Shown here piece by piece: positions 34,639 to 47,557 of a stretch of 64,000 bases of DNA. Location of the stretch: positions 35,852,508 through 35,916,507 of the forward strand of contig CM033718.1 in assembly GCA_019671005.1 (NCBI GenBank). Reading direction: 5' to 3'. Position numbers and translations under genes: made by a program. Below the pieces are notes generated by a model. The model was not told where the DNA came from. It did not search any database and saw nothing but the letters and a program-made list of their open reading frames with translations. Position 1 is the first letter of the stretch. Each line of letters starts with the position of its first letter. Origin of the DNA: Hibiscus mutabilis. Its lineage: Eukaryota; Streptophyta; Magnoliopsida; Malvales; Malvaceae.

Positions 34639-37465
34639 TGTAATACCCTAAATCCTAGCCTAGTAGTATTGAGACTAATTGCCTAAATTGATAACTAAAT
34701 TGAACTTGCAATTAAGCTAATTAGGTTAGTTAAGGACTTAATTGGAAGATTGAATGATAGAAGTGATTAAATTAAGATTACTAACTTGAAAACTCTAGCA
34801 AATTGAAAGATTGCAAGCTAAATTTCCTAACATCTCTAAAATGTCCTTGATTAATCTTTAATTAGTGGATAAATTGAGGACAAAATGGTCCATTCATTAA
34901 GGGAAATTAGATGAATCATCAGCCAACCTCTTTCTTCTTCATTCTACACGAATACAATAGAGAAAAGAGAGAAAATAGGGCTTGAGAGAGAAAGCTTGAA
35001 ATCCATGGCAATGCAACCATGATTTAGCTCCTAATTAAGTCTAGATAGCATAGTGAGTAAGGTAACCACTTGTTTCTTTTGTAATTTCATGTTTGAATGG
35101 TTGTTTGAATGATATCTTTGTTGTCTTGATGAATTGGATGGATGTTATACATGTTGGGAGCATGCTAGATTCAAATTGAATTTGAAATCGTAATTCCTAG
35201 TAACCAAATTGGTATGAGATACATGTATAGTTGCTGGAAAATCTGGAATTATGAACATGATTCAAAACAGTCTTGTTAGGGACTGTTTTGGTTATAGAAA
35301 TTGTGCAAATATGCTAGAGGAACTTAGAACCCTATTTTGATCATGTTATTAGGTAAAGAGAAGATTGAATTGAATACATGTGTTGCTGGAAAAATGACTA
35401 CACCTAATTGAACTAGTTAAATTAGGTAATGGACTGCCTAGTGGATGAATTGATGTACAAATGTGATCAAATAGGTCAAACTAGATTAAATATGATTATG
35501 CCCTGTTTTAAGAACATTGCTAGGTAAATTATGATGGCCAAGACATGTATTAACATGGTCATGAATGAAATTGCCATAATAGGACCTTGCTAGAATGAAA
35601 TAAGAAACTAGAAATGCAACCTAGTGTAATCTTCCCCGAATGCTCTGTTTTGGGCAGTGACTTTGAAAAATCACTAAAAATTGTGTATAATGAATTTAAG
35701 GATGGACAACACCTTGGAATGTCTAAATTCACTTGGAGAAAACAGAGCTAAACTCTGGGTTGTGTACTGAAATGTAGAGTAGAAATACTAGAGACAGTGC
35801 AAACTGCCCAGTAAAGTAGAATGCCCTGTCTTTGAGTTAAAAATTGTATTAATTGGCTAAGAACTAAAATTCAAGCCTTATAGGGTCATAAATACAATTT
35901 TGTTAGATTTCCAACTATGTAAACCAATTTAAATTCCAACGTACGGAATGAAAGATATGCTTGATTAAGTGACTAGAGTGCAAGCTGCCTTGCAGCAGCT
36001 GCATAGGCAAATGCACACTGTTTTATGGCATTTTACAAACTGTCTTGAAAACAGTTTTAGGCTTTAAAAAGTCTTATTTTACATGAACTAGAATGTAGAA
36101 AAGTGTGGTTGAGTAAAAAGGAAAATGTACAAGAGTATGCTGCCCAATATGTGTATGTTCTATGCTTGTAATCTTGTCTTGAATTGAATGAATTGGCTTG
36201 ATGAATTGTGTACTAACATGCTGTAACACCCTAAATCCTAGCGTAGTAGTATTGAAATCAATTGCTTAAGTTGATAGCTTAATTGAATCTAGAAATTATG
36301 CTAAATTGATCAGTCAAGGGTCTAATTGAATGAATCAAAGAACAGGTGACCAAATTAAGATGACCAACTTGTAAATTCGAACAAGCTAACGGAATGCATG
36401 CTAAAAATCCTACATCTCTTAAATGCCCTTGATTAAGTTAATATGAAGGATTAATTGAGGGACATTTTAGACAATGCACAATTCCAATAACATGGATTAG
36501 ATGTTGTCATATTCTCCATTATCCTTTGTTTGGCCGATTGGAAGAGAGAAAAAGAGAGAAAGAAAAGCTTGAGGGAGAAAGCTTGAATCCATGTCCTACA
36601 TCCTTTATTTAGCTCTAAATTAAATCTAGATAGCTTAGTGATTAAGGTAATTAATTGCTTCTCTTGTAAATTTTATGTTTGAATTGTTTGATTGAAATGG
36701 AAATGTGGTTTGAATGTATAGATGCTGAAAAATGTGATGAACATGTTATAAATTGATTGAATGATTGGTTGATGATGTTCTTGGTTGTATTGATGAGTTA
36801 GATGATTTCTGTATGTGTTAAGGTCATGCTATGTGCAATTAGAACCTGGAAATTGATTGCTAGTAATCAAATGGCTAATGAAAATCATGTGTAATTGCTG
36901 GAAAATTTAGAAACATGAACATAGTTCAAAACAATTTAGATTAGGGGACTGTTTTGATTGAAAAATTGTGTAAGCATGCTAAATGACTTAAAACTCCGTT
37001 TTAAACATGTTGATAGGTAAAATGGAGATTTAATTGAATTGGTAACTTGCTGGAAAAATGACTACACCTAATTGAACTAGTAAATTAGGTAATGGACGGC
37101 CTAGTTGATGAATTGATGTGTAATTGTGATCAATTGGATTAAACTAGGTTCAACATGACTATGCCCTGTTTTGAGAACATTGTTAGGTGAATTATGATGG
37201 CCTAAATATGTATGAACAAGTTTATGAATGAAATTGTCCTGATAGTACCTTGTTAGAATGAAATAAAGAACTAGAATTGCAACCTAGTGTAAGCTGCCCA
37301 GAATTGCTCTGTTATGGGCAGTCACCTTGAAAATTCACCAAAAAATTGTAGAGATTAAATTCCGGGATGAAATTTTAATGACATAATCCTTAGTATGTAT
37401 ACTTTCATTAGGTGAAAATAGAACTGAAAACTGGGTCCTATACTGGAAACTGTAAATGGAAATAG

Positions 37466-37487
37466 CTGGACAGTGCAAACTGTCCAG
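37466..37487. promoter_or_regulatory. LTR palindrome B
   Basis: CTGGACAGT, loop GCAA, ACTGTCCAG: perfect 9-bp arms, the exact reverse of the copy at 7763-7784, as expected for an LTR in the opposite direction. Confidence 0.55.
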
Positions 37488-38877
37488 GCAGTGTAAAATG
37501 CCCTGTGTTTGAACAATAAACTGTATTAATTGGCTAAGAACTAAAATGCAAGACAATTATGGTTTTAAACAAAATTTTGTTAGCTTTCCAACGGTATAAA
37601 TTAATCGAAATTCTGACGTAGGAATTGAAAGACATGCCTGTTTAAGCATGTAGTGTGCAAGCTGCCAGGCAGCAGAACTTAAGCTAGTTATAAACTATTT
37701 TGTACACATTTTTATTGGACTGTTTGTAACAGTTTGGGATAAATGGATTTTTCCTAGCTTTGTTTATTGAAATGTTGGCTGAATTGTACTTATATGAGCG
37801 AAATCTTGCTGCCAAAATTGTGTATGATAAGTACTAGTAATATTGCCTTGCTTGAATGGTCATATGAGACTTGTTTTAATATGCATCTGCTTGTATAATG
37901 TTTTAGAACCAGCTTTGAACTTGGAAGAAGGAGAAAAAGGAAATCATTCAAAGGCTAAGAACAAAGGAATAGCTATACAAGACAATTGCTAGCTTGCTTG
38001 AAATAAGTCCTAACCATTGCTTTCTTGTTACAACATTGACATGTAAATGAATCTAATCTTGAACTTGACTTAATAAGGGAAAGAAGATCAAAGAAACACA
38101 TGAAACATGATCCTAGTATTGTTTATATGTCTATTCGAAATGCTTATGCATGATTAATGTTAGCTTTATTGCTTGTACGTGCTATGATACAACATGATTG
38201 AATGCTAATGACTTGTTTGAGATATGATGTTATCTCATCATGATGAAATGAATCTTGAAACCACTTGACTTGTGGGCTAAGGCTCAATAGCCTAAGGGCT
38301 TAACATGAAATGATCTTACTTGACATGAACATGATCTTGAACTTGATAACATGAATAAATGGTAATTCGAACAACCTTGGTAGCTAGTTGGATTAGGCAG
38401 AAAGGCATGCCTTAGAGTCTAGAGCTCATTGTGTACGGGTGGACTACGGTCCAGGGCTAAGGCCCTTATTTGGCAACAGACAGAGGGTACGTATGTGGTC
38501 TTTGGTGACAATAAGAGGGTTGACCAACACTACGGTGTATATTGTGGCGATAGTTGGCTGGAGACTCGATTACCTAAATGAACTAAATACGTATGTATGT
38601 TACTTGATTTGAAAGCATGACTCATTGGTTTCTTGTTTTGCAAGCATGTTTCTTGATTCATGAATTATGAATTCTTGATGCCTAATCTTGTTGGCCGAAT
38701 GCATGCTATCCTAGATAGGATAATCTTGATGCTTGAAAGACTAGATAAGGTCACTCTTGATGTTTGAAAGACTAGCTAAGTCTACTCTAATGCTTGGAAG
38801 CCTTAGCTAGGTCTACACTTGACTTAAAAGACATGAAACTTGAAATAACAAATGGCTAGACTAGTTACTACCTCACT

Positions 38878-38895
38878 AAGTACATTTTTGTACTT
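38878..38895. promoter_or_regulatory. Conserved LTR stem-loop (7-bp stem)
   Basis: AAGTACA, loop TTTT, TGTACTT, followed by TTTCATTCTTCCCAACCTAC and AGG. Confidence 0.6.
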
Positions 38896-40618
38896 ATCAC
38901 TCTTGTTTCATTCTTCCCAACCTACAGGTTAAAGGATTCAACATTGCTTGATCTTGAAGCTTGATTCCTTGAGCAAGAAGCTTCCTACACAAGCTTGGTT
39001 AAAGTATGATTCCTTACTTGTTTTGTATTCTCCTAGAATGGTGGCACTATATGTATCTAAATAGTTTGAACATACATTTTGAATGATTGTATATAATGCT
39101 TGATGGCCTATCTATGATATGTATATAGTTTAAGGTTTGCAATGAACTTAGTTAACTTGCAATGGTTGAATGTTGCTGTGCATATGTTGATGGAATGACT
39201 TAATGTTAATCTAACTATCTTGATGACTTTCGAATGCTATGATCTTGTATATGGATTGCTTGAATAGAAAGAAAGGTAACCGAACCATGTTGCTTGTATT
39301 CCATTCAATTTTCATGCAAAACTTATGATCACTTGTGTATGTTAATAACATGATTCATGTGTTTGGTTCTAGCATGAACCTTGTTGAATGCTCAAGACTA
39401 GAATAAGCCTTGAATGATCTAGTTTCATGCATTGTATGTATTTGGTGTAATTGGCCGAATGGTTAGGTATTGTTATAGGCTTGAACGGAATTAGATACAT
39501 GCTATTAAAGGCTAGATAGTTATGCTTAGTAAATGTAGGAATGAAATGACTAAACATGTAGAAGATAAGGAACACAAAGTGAATTGGAAGCATGTAACTC
39601 TAAGGTAGTTCAAATGTGATAGGTAACATTGTGTAAGTTTTATAAAATGAACCATGAAAGTAGTAGCTTGTATTATAAGCATGAAAGAAATTAATCTAAT
39701 GGTATTGTAAGTATAGCCGAATGCTTAGGATGAAATTTGAAGTTACATTTGAGATTACTTGCATGAAAAGAAATGCATGAATGGTTGCTTATACCTTGTT
39801 TGAATGCTTGCTCCCTTCTTACTTGCTTAGTTTGAATGATAGGATGATTTAGGTATCAAATGTGCCTTTCTTGTATGCTAAGGAAGCATGAATGTTAGAT
39901 TGCTTGTATAGTTCGAATGCCTTGCCATGTCTTGTATTTCTTCTTGCTTGCTTGCTAAGTAATGCTCCAGAATCGAGTTACTACTAACCCGGGTAGGGGG
40001 TGTTATACATGCTCTTTATATGTTTGTATGATTGGCTGGTTAGAACAAGGAGTAGAGGACTTGGTTGAAGAAGATAGGATTGATCAAGTCAAAGGAAAAG
40101 CAAAGGGGATTGTCATCAAAGATCGATAGCTTAAGCTTGGAGTTTTGTGAGTGTAGTCTTTCTTGGGGTTGGAACTAGTGTTCTAACAAATGTTGCATGT
40201 CTAAATACTTGCTTGATGATTGATAACATGAAATTAAATTATATTTGGTAATATTACATTAATGGAAGAATGGACTAATTAAAGACTTGACAATTCAATA
40301 TGCTTGCAATATGGTTTGATTGTGGAAATGAATCAATCGTTTGTTCTCTATGATTCTATGCCCTATTCGAATGCTGCCATGGGTTGTGCTTGATAATTTG
40401 TGTTCAATTGAATGAATATGCTCTTGAAATTGTTGGTTGCTTGATATTGCTTGAATGTGTACATAATGGAAATACTTGAAAGTTTGTAAAATGATCTTGA
40501 CCTTGCTATGCTTGTTGCTTAATCACTTGATGTGTGATTGCTTGAAAATAAAAGACTTAACAAGTCCTTGGTTGCTAGTTGGTTTTAGGTAGAATGACAT
40601 GTCTTAGAGTCTAGAGCT

Positions 40619-40786
40619 CATCTTGTTAGGTACTTATTGTACCATCTTGTTTGGTGTTTTGGGCACCTTTTTGTTAGATACCTTGAGTATCATCTTGTTA
40701 GGTACTTTGTGTACCCTCTTGTGTGGTGTTTTGGGCACCTTCTTGTTAGATACTTTGTGTATCATCTTGTTAGGTACTTTGTGTAC
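40619..40786 (+). repeat. 24-bp tandem array of alternating hairpins (7 units)
   Basis: Seven exact 24-bp units in the order A-B-C-A-B-C-A. Each unit has a 5-base stem and 5-base loop at the same offset. Type A is GGTAC/GTACC (40629-40643, 40701-40715, 40773-40787), type B is GGTGT/GCACC with one T-G pair (40653-40667, 40725-40739), type C is GATAC/GTATC (40677-40691, 40749-40763). The stem sequences differ between types, but pairing is kept. It ends at TCTTGTGACTCGATTACC. The 79-residue open frame across it is a by-product of the repeat. Confidence 0.92.
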
Positions 40787-41224
40787 CGTCTTGTGACTCG
40801 ATTACCTAGCCATACTATCTACCGAGGCAAAACAAGAATAAATGAACTTGAAATAAAGACTTGTGAACATGAATGAAGAATGAGCAAACTTAACACTTGC
40901 TAATGAACTAGTATTTTAATGAAAGTTACATGAATAAGATGATGTATATGCTATCTTGAATTTCTCATTACTTGAAAGATAAGGCATAAGAAAGAATGCC
41001 CTATTCGAATTGGATTAATTGATCTCTACACTTGAAATGCTTGATTCTTGCTAAACTTTGCTTGATTAATTTCTTGAACTTGTGGCATTCGAATGGTGCA
41101 TGTTGGACTAGCTAGGTCTTGACTCTACTTAATTAATGCCTAGTAAGGATAATCCTGATTAAAATGATCAAGGACTTTAAGTTAATAATCTAAATAAAGT
41201 GATAGATCTAGGAACTACCTCATT

Positions 41225-41242
41225 AAGTACATACTTGTACTT
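41225..41242. promoter_or_regulatory. Conserved LTR stem-loop (7-bp stem)
   Basis: AAGTACA, loop TACT, TGTACTT. The partner LTR has loop TAGT at 47992-48009. Confidence 0.6.
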
Positions 41243-42372
41243 ATCACTCTTGTTTCATTCTTCCCAACCTACAGGATAAAGGATACGAGGATGCTTGATC
41301 TTGAAGCCTGTTACCTTGAGCAAGAAGCAACTCACACAAGTTTAGTTAAAGTATGATTCCATACTTGTTTTGTATATCTTCCAGAATGGTGGCACTAGAT
41401 TGTATATAGTTAGTTGAACATGAATCTTGAGACTTCTATATATTGATCTTGACGGGCCTTCTATATCTTGATTTTGTATGACATTATGAAGTATGTAATG
41501 AACTTAAATTACATGTAATGGATGATGTTGCTGCGCATAAGATGATTTAAATGGAATGAACTAAGGTTAATCTAGTTACCTTGATGACATTCGAATGCTA
41601 CATTCATGTTTAAATGATTGTCGAATGGTTGTGTGTGATCATGCTTTGACTATAAGTGTATTGTGTCCATGTATCATATGGCCGAATGATCTAGATCATT
41701 AGGAAATCGTTATATGGTTGTGTATGTGTTTGGTGTAATGGTCGAATGTATAAGTATGGTAATATAATTCAATAATCTAGTTACATGATATTGAATGTTA
41801 GATAATTATGCTTAGTAAGTGAAGGAATGAAATGACTAAATGTATACAAGATAAGGAATTTTGAATTGGATTTAAAGCATGAATCACTGGGGTAGTCCGA
41901 ATAGAATAGGTAACAAAGAGTGAATATGGTAAAATGAATCATGAAAGTAGTAACTTGTAATGAAAGCATGAAATGGAATTAAACTAGGGGATTTATTTGA
42001 ATGCCTTAAGATGAAATTGAAGTCATATGTGAATTGCTTGCATAATAAGTAATGTAGGATTGGTTAGCTTGGTCTTGCTCGAATGCTAGCCTGATTTGAA
42101 GTCTAGTGTGAGCTTATTTGTTAGCTAAGTAAGTATGTAAGTTACTTGATCTAGAAATCTAGTGGTAGAGGGTTATTAGCTGAATGCTTTGTATGATTAT
42201 TAAAGTCTTGCATGAATGTTTGATTGTCTTGTATTGTTCATTATGTCCTTGCTTGATTGATAAGTAAGAAACTTAAGAAATGGTTGAAATTTGCCCATAT
42301 TTTGGTGTCTTCTTACATGTTACAAGAATCGACATTCCTCGCTCCTCACCCGGGTGAGGGGTGTTACATAAA

Positions 42373-42387
42373 TTGGTAATTAGAGCT
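42373..42387 (+). other. Primer-binding site, Element 6
   Basis: TTGGTAATTAGAGCT, four bases after the LTR end. It is an initiator-Met-type site with an extra A, as in Element 1, and one further change. Confidence 0.82.
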
Positions 42388-42519
42388 AAGGGTTTAGATC
42401 CTCGGAATAAACCGAGTCTTCATGCATCATATAGGATTGAATTGTGCCACCTAGGACTTATATATCAATGTGCTTGTGTTCTTGCTTACCTAACTCCTTC
42501 TTGTTTACCCAATCGTAGT

Positions 42520-42957
42520 ACATCTGAGACAAGACTTGCTCGGGACAATAAAAGTCCCCGTGGCTCCTCTAATGAAGGAGGTAGCGTGAGGATGGAACTG
42601 AACCCTCCAAGACAAACTGAACCCCAAGAACAGGCTCAACACCAGCAGGAAACTCCTGCTATCCAAGCTGGCCAAAGAGAATGTCTCTTTAGCATGAAGG
42701 AGATGTTCGATCAACTCGTATCGAACCTCAAACAAAATCATCCAACTACTGTTGCACCAAGCAGAGCTCCTATTGATAAACTTGTCCAACACCGAGCCTA
42801 TACCTTTACCGGTGCTAATGAGGAGAAACCTGAAGATGTAGAATACTGGCTAGAATGTACAACTCAAATCTTGACTAAACAATTGCAATGCTTAGATGAG
42901 CACAAACTTGAATGTGCCATAGCACTCTTAGCTGATGAAGCCTTGAGTTTTGCCTAT
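42520..42957 (+). pseudogene. Element 6 gag, N-terminal part
   Basis: Reads TSETRLARDNKSPRGSSNE, where sister copies begin with Met: the start codon is ACA at 42520-42522, so the normal start is lost. It continues through SMKEMFDQLVSNL, APIDKLVQHRAYTFTGANEE, YWLECTTQILTKQLQ and LECAIALLADEAL, and then stops at 42958. Exactly where sister copies continue with SWWETTTLT the sequence jumps to the end of RT. The rest of capsid, both zinc knuckles, protease and the RT palm are deleted, so this copy cannot be autonomous. The open frame begins upstream in LTR and leader (42361), which is not coding. Confidence 0.92.
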
Positions 42958-43640
42958 TGAATGTTTTATTTCTTGGCCATGTAATCTCAGCCAAAAGGGA
43001 TCAAGGTGGATCTTAAGAAGGTTTAAGCTATTCTTGATTGGTGACCTCCGAGGAATGTTGGTGAGGTTCGAAGTTTTCTCAGTTTAGCCGGGTACTATTG
43101 AAGATTTGTAAAAGGCTTTTCTAGTATTGCCTTGCCCCTAACTAAGCTCATTCAAATGGATCAACCATTCGAGTGGTCAAAGAATTAGCAACAAAGCTTT
43201 TATCAACTCGAGCAAGCCTTGACTCATACCCCGGTTTTGATCCAACCAGAATCAGGCAAAGAATTCACTGTTTATAGTGATGCTTTACATTCGGGGCTAG
43301 ATTGTGTTTTGTTGCAAGGAGATAATGTGGTAGCATATGCATCAAGGCAATTGAAACCTCATGAGCTAAACTATCCAACTCACGGTCTCGAACTTGCTAC
43401 CATTGTCTTCGCTCTCAAAATATGGAGACACTACTTGTACAGTGAAAAATGCCACATGTTCACTGATCATAAAAGCCTCAAATATCTCCTAACCCAAAAA
43501 TATCTCAATTTGAGACAAAGAAGATGGATAGAACTCTTGAAAGATTATGATTTGATTATCGACTATCATCCCGGAAAAGCCAACGTGGTTGCGGATGCTC
43601 TTAGTCGTAAACCGACCTTGGGTAAGCCAATCTAAATCCT
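42958..43640 (+). pseudogene. Element 6 RT thumb and RNase H
   Basis: After the deletion, pol resumes at the RT connection: PPRNVGEVRSFLSLAGYY then a stop, RFVKGFSSIALPLTKL, again stops to 43190. RNase H is open at 43219-43635: Asp in VYSDALHSG, Glu in GLELATIVFALKIWRH, Asp in MFTDHKSLKYL and Asp in VVADALSRK are all present. It precedes the integrase in the same direction. Confidence 0.92.
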
Positions 43641-45222
43641 TTTAGTTCTAAATCCTTGAAAATTTTGAATTGAAACCAGTCTTTCTTGCTCTGCAAGTAA
43701 CCATTCGATTTCCACCTAAACTATCTTGTTCATCATGTAGATTCGAATGCTATTAATGCTCACCTTCGAATGTATCAAAAGCGAGGATTTATTTCTGAAC
43801 TACAAGTTCAATCCAACCTAATCTCGAGAATCAAAGAATTGTAGCAAACCGATTCTGAACTTTAAGCTATCATCTTGAAGCTTGACTCAGAAGCCAAACT
43901 AGATTTCTCTATTCATTCGAATAACATGCTCTATTTCAAGAATAGGGTGTGTATTCTGAACAATGATGACCTAAAGAATGAAATTTTGCAAGAAGCTCAT
44001 TAAAGCCCATTCTCGATACATCCAGGATCTGTCAAGATGTATAAAGATCTTAAATCCTTGTACTGGTGGCCTAGCATGAAGTCAACTATCACTGATTATG
44101 TATCTAAGTGCTTGAATTGTCAAAGAATCGAAGTTGAACATCAAGATCCCACCGGATTACTCTAGCCTATTGAATTCCCTCAGTGGAAGTAGGATTGAAT
44201 TACAATGGATTTCGTAACCGGTCTTCCTTGTACTTCAAGAAAGTGCGATGCTGTGTGGGTGATCGTAGATCGATTCACTAAATCGGCTCACTTCATCCCT
44301 ATTAGAATGAATTATAGCTTGGATACATTAGCCGAATTGTATATTCGTGAAGTGGTTCTTTTTCACATAGTCCCTACGTCTATCATCTCCAATCGATTCA
44401 CAACTCGATTTTACAGATCCTTGCAACGAGCCCTTAGCACCAAATTGAATCTAAGCACGACCTTCCATCCTCAAAGTGATAGCCAATCCGAAAGAGTAAT
44501 ACAAGTGCTCGAAGACATGCTTAGAGCTTGTGTTATTGACTTCAGGAAAAATTGGGAGAAATCCATACCTCTTGTAGAATTTGCCTACAACAACAGTTAT
44601 CAAACTTCAATCCAAATGGCCCCATTTGAAGCTCTGTATGGAAGGAGATGTAGAACACCTCTATGCTGGTCCGAACTTGTAGAAAAGAAGGTGTTAGGAC
44701 CTCAATTACTTAGGGAAATCGATGGGAAAAAGGCTTATGCAGACTTAAAACGAAGAGACATCCAGCATAATGTTGGAGACAAAGTATTTCTCAAAGTCTC
44801 CCCTTAGAAGAAAGTCTTCACATTAGGAAGAAAGGGAAAGCTCAGTCCCCAATTTATTGGACCTTTCGGAGTTGTTGAAAGAATTGGTCCACTGGCTTAT
44901 CGATTAGCACTTCCTAGTGAATTCAATAAAATCCACAATGTCTTCCATGTCTCAATGCTCCGAAAGTATCGATCGGATCCATCTCACATTCTAGAACCTG
45001 AATAAGTATAATTGAATCCTAATATTTCTTACGAAGAATAACCAATCCAAAACCTTGATAAGGAAGTCAAGAGACATCGAAACAAAAATATCTCCCTAGT
45101 GAAAGTCTTGTGGAGAAACCATAAGATGGAAGAAGCAACTTGGGAGCCTGAGGATACAATGAGAAAGCAATATCCTCATTTATTCAAATTAGGTAAAAAT
45201 TCGAGGGCTAATTTTCCTTTTT
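43641..45222 (+). pseudogene. Element 6 integrase with chromodomain-like tail
   Basis: The spacer 43641-43950 is decayed. The zinc domain (about 43990-44130) reads EAH*SPFSIHPGSVKMYKDL and KCLNCQRI with a stop. The core is open from 44205 to 44807: Asp in TMDFVTGLPC, then IISNRFTTRF in place of ISDRDPRF, so the second catalytic Asp is lost with a small deletion, and Glu in QSDSQSERVIQ. MAPFEALYGRRCRT follows. Beyond a stop at 44806 are LAYRLALPSEFNK, VFHVSMLRKYR and the tail SLVKVLWRNHKMEEATWEPE (about 45090-45160), which is like the chromodomain-type ends of plant Tekay elements. Confidence 0.92.
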
Positions 45223-45236
45223 AAGGAGGGGAGAAT
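45223..45236 (+). other. Polypurine tract, Element 6
   Basis: AAGGAGGGGAGAAT directly before the 3' LTR start at 45237. It is the plus-strand primer and fixes the LTR edge. Confidence 0.9.
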
Positions 45237-47390
45237 TGTAATATCCTAAATCCTAGCCTAGTAGTATTGGGACTAATTGCCTAAATTGATAGCTAAATTG
45301 AACTTCTAATTATGATAGTTAAGGACTTAATTGGAAGATTGAATGATAGAAGTGACTAAATTAAGATGACTAACTTGAAAACTCTAGCAAATTGAAAGAT
45401 TGCATGCTAAATTTCCTAACATCTCTAAAATGCCCTTGATTAATCTTTAATTAGTGGATAAATTGATGACAAAATGGTCCATTCATTAAGGGAAATTAGA
45501 TGAATCATCAGCCAACCTCTTTCTCCTTCATTCTACACGAACACAATAGAGAAAAGAGAAAAAATAGGGCTTGAGGTAGAAAGCTTGAAATCCATGGCAA
45601 TGCAACCTTGATTTAGCTCCTAATTAAGTCTAGATAGCACAGTGAGTAAGGTAACCACTTGTTTCTTTTGTAATTTCATGTTTGAATGGTTGTTTGAATG
45701 ATATTCTTGTTGTCTTGATAAATCGAATGGATGTTATACATGTTGGGAGCATGCTAGACTCAAATTGAATTTGAAATTGTAATTCCTAGTAACCAAATTG
45801 GTATGAGATACATGTATAGTTGCTGGAAAATCTGGAATTATTAACATGATTCAAAACAGTCATGTTAGGGACTGTTTTGGTTATAGAAATTGTGCAAATA
45901 TGTTAGATGAACTTAGAACCCTGTTTTGATTATGTTATTAGGTAAAGAGAAGATTGAAATGAATACATGTGTTGCTGGAAAAATGACTACACCTAATTGA
46001 ACTAGTTAAATTAGGTAAGGGACTGCCTAGTGGATGAATTGATGTACAAATGTGATCAAATAGATCAAACTAGATTAAATATGATTATGCCCTGTTTTAA
46101 GAACATTTCTAGGTAAATTATGATGGCCAAGACATGTATGAACATGGTCATGAATGAAATTGTCATAATAGGACCTTGCTAGAATAAAATAAGAAACTAG
46201 AAATGCAACCTAGTATAATATGCCGAAAATGCTCTGTTCTGGGCAGTGACTTTGGAAAATCACTAAAAATTGTGTATAATGAAATTAAGGCTGAAATTTT
46301 TCTGGAAAACACCTTGGAATGTCTAAATTCACTAGGATAAAACATAACTAAACTCTAGGTTGTGTACTGAAATGTAGAGTAGAAATACTAGAGACAGTGC
46401 AAACTGCCCAGTAAAGCAGGATGCCTTGTTTTTGAGTTAAAAACTGTATTAATTGGATAAGAACTAAAATGCAAGCCTTATATGGTTATAAATACAATTT
46501 TTTTAGCTTTTCAACGGTGTAAACCAATTGAAATTTTGTCGTACGTAATGAAAGATATGCTTGATTAAGTGACTAGAGTGCAAGCTGCCTGGCAGCAGCT
46601 GCATAGGTAAATGAACACTGTTTTGTGGCATTTTACAAACTGTCTTGAAAACAGTTTTAGGCTTGAGTAAAAAGGAAAATGTGCAAGAGTATGTTGCCCA
46701 ATATGTGTATGTTATATGCTTGTAATCTTGTCTTGAATTGAATGAATTGGCTTGATGAATTGTGTGCCAACATGCTCTTTATATGTTTGTATGATTGGAT
46801 GGTTAGAACAAGGAGTAGAGGACTTGGTTGAAGAAGATAGGATTGATCAAGTCAAAGGAAAAGCAAAGGGGATTGTCATCAAAGATAGATAGCTTAAGCT
46901 TGGATTTTTGTGAGTGTAGTCTTTCTTAGGATTGGAACTAGTGTTCTAACAAAAGTTGCATGTCTAAATACTTGCTTGATGATTGATAGCATGAAATGAA
47001 CTTAAATTATATTTGGTAATATTACATTAAGGGAAGAATGGACTAATTAAAGACTTGATAATTCAATATTCTTGTAATATGGTTTGATTGTGGAAATGAA
47101 TCAATTGTTTGTTCTCTATGATTCTCTGCCCTATTCGAATGCTGCCATGGTTTGTGCTTGATAATTTGTGTTCAATTGAATGAATATGCTCTTGAAATTG
47201 TTGGTTGCTTGATATTGCTTGAATGTGTATATAATGGAAATACATGAAAGCTTGTAAAATGATCTTGACCTTGATATGCTTGTTGCTTAATCACTTGATG
47301 TGTGATTGCTTGAAATTAAAAAACTCAACAAGTCCTTAGTTTCTAGTTGGTTTTAGGTAGAATGGCATGCCTTAGAGTCTAGAGCTCATC

Positions 47391-47557
47391 TTATTAGGTA
47401 CTTATTGTACCATCTTGTTTGGTGTTTTGGGCACCTTCTTGTTAGATACTTGAGTATCATCTTGTTAGGTACTTTGTGTACCCTCTTGTGTGGTGTTTTG
47501 GGCACCTTCTTGTTAGATACTTTTTGTATCATCTTGTTAGGTATTTTGTGTACCGTC
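47391..47557 (+). repeat. 24-bp hairpin array, second copy
   Basis: Same A-B-C-A-B-C-A order as 40619-40786. One C unit has lost one loop base (GATAC-TTGA-GTATC) with the stem intact, and the last A unit has GGTAT/GTACC, which keeps pairing through a T-G pair. Changes fall in loops and flanks more than in the stems. Confidence 0.9.

Larger units (their letters stand above)
36222..40007 (+). mobile_element. Solo LTR with CATGC target duplication
   Basis: TGTAACACCCTAAATC to GGGTAGGGGGTGTTATA (final CA has become TA), 3786 bp, flanked by CATGC at 36217-36221 and 40008-40012. The interrupted sequence (AACATG|CTCTTTATATG) is intact at 46771 in the partner LTR, confirming the empty site. It contains palindrome A (about 37294), B (37466-37487), C (about 37661), the hairpin region about 38430-38560 and the stem-loop at 38878-38895. 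It lies in the same direction as the LTR it entered. Confidence 0.96.
34639..42368 (+). repeat. Element 6, 5' LTR, interrupted by a solo LTR
   Basis: Ends TGTAATACCCTAAATC and GGTGAGGGGTGTTACA. With the inserted solo LTR and one target repeat removed it is about 3.94 kb, matching the 3.90-kb 3' LTR at 45237-49136 closely along the whole length, so Element 6 is one of the younger insertions here. It contains the palindrome block (35620-36060), the 24-bp hairpin array (40619-40786) and the stem-loop at 41225-41242. No genes: frames at 40637 and 41781 fall in repeats and LTR. Confidence 0.94.

Noticed and set aside
40619..40786. Repeats with regular spacing that could be taken for a CRISPR array
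   Set aside because: Units are contiguous 24-bp repeats without unique spacers, in a plant LTR, with no cas genes.
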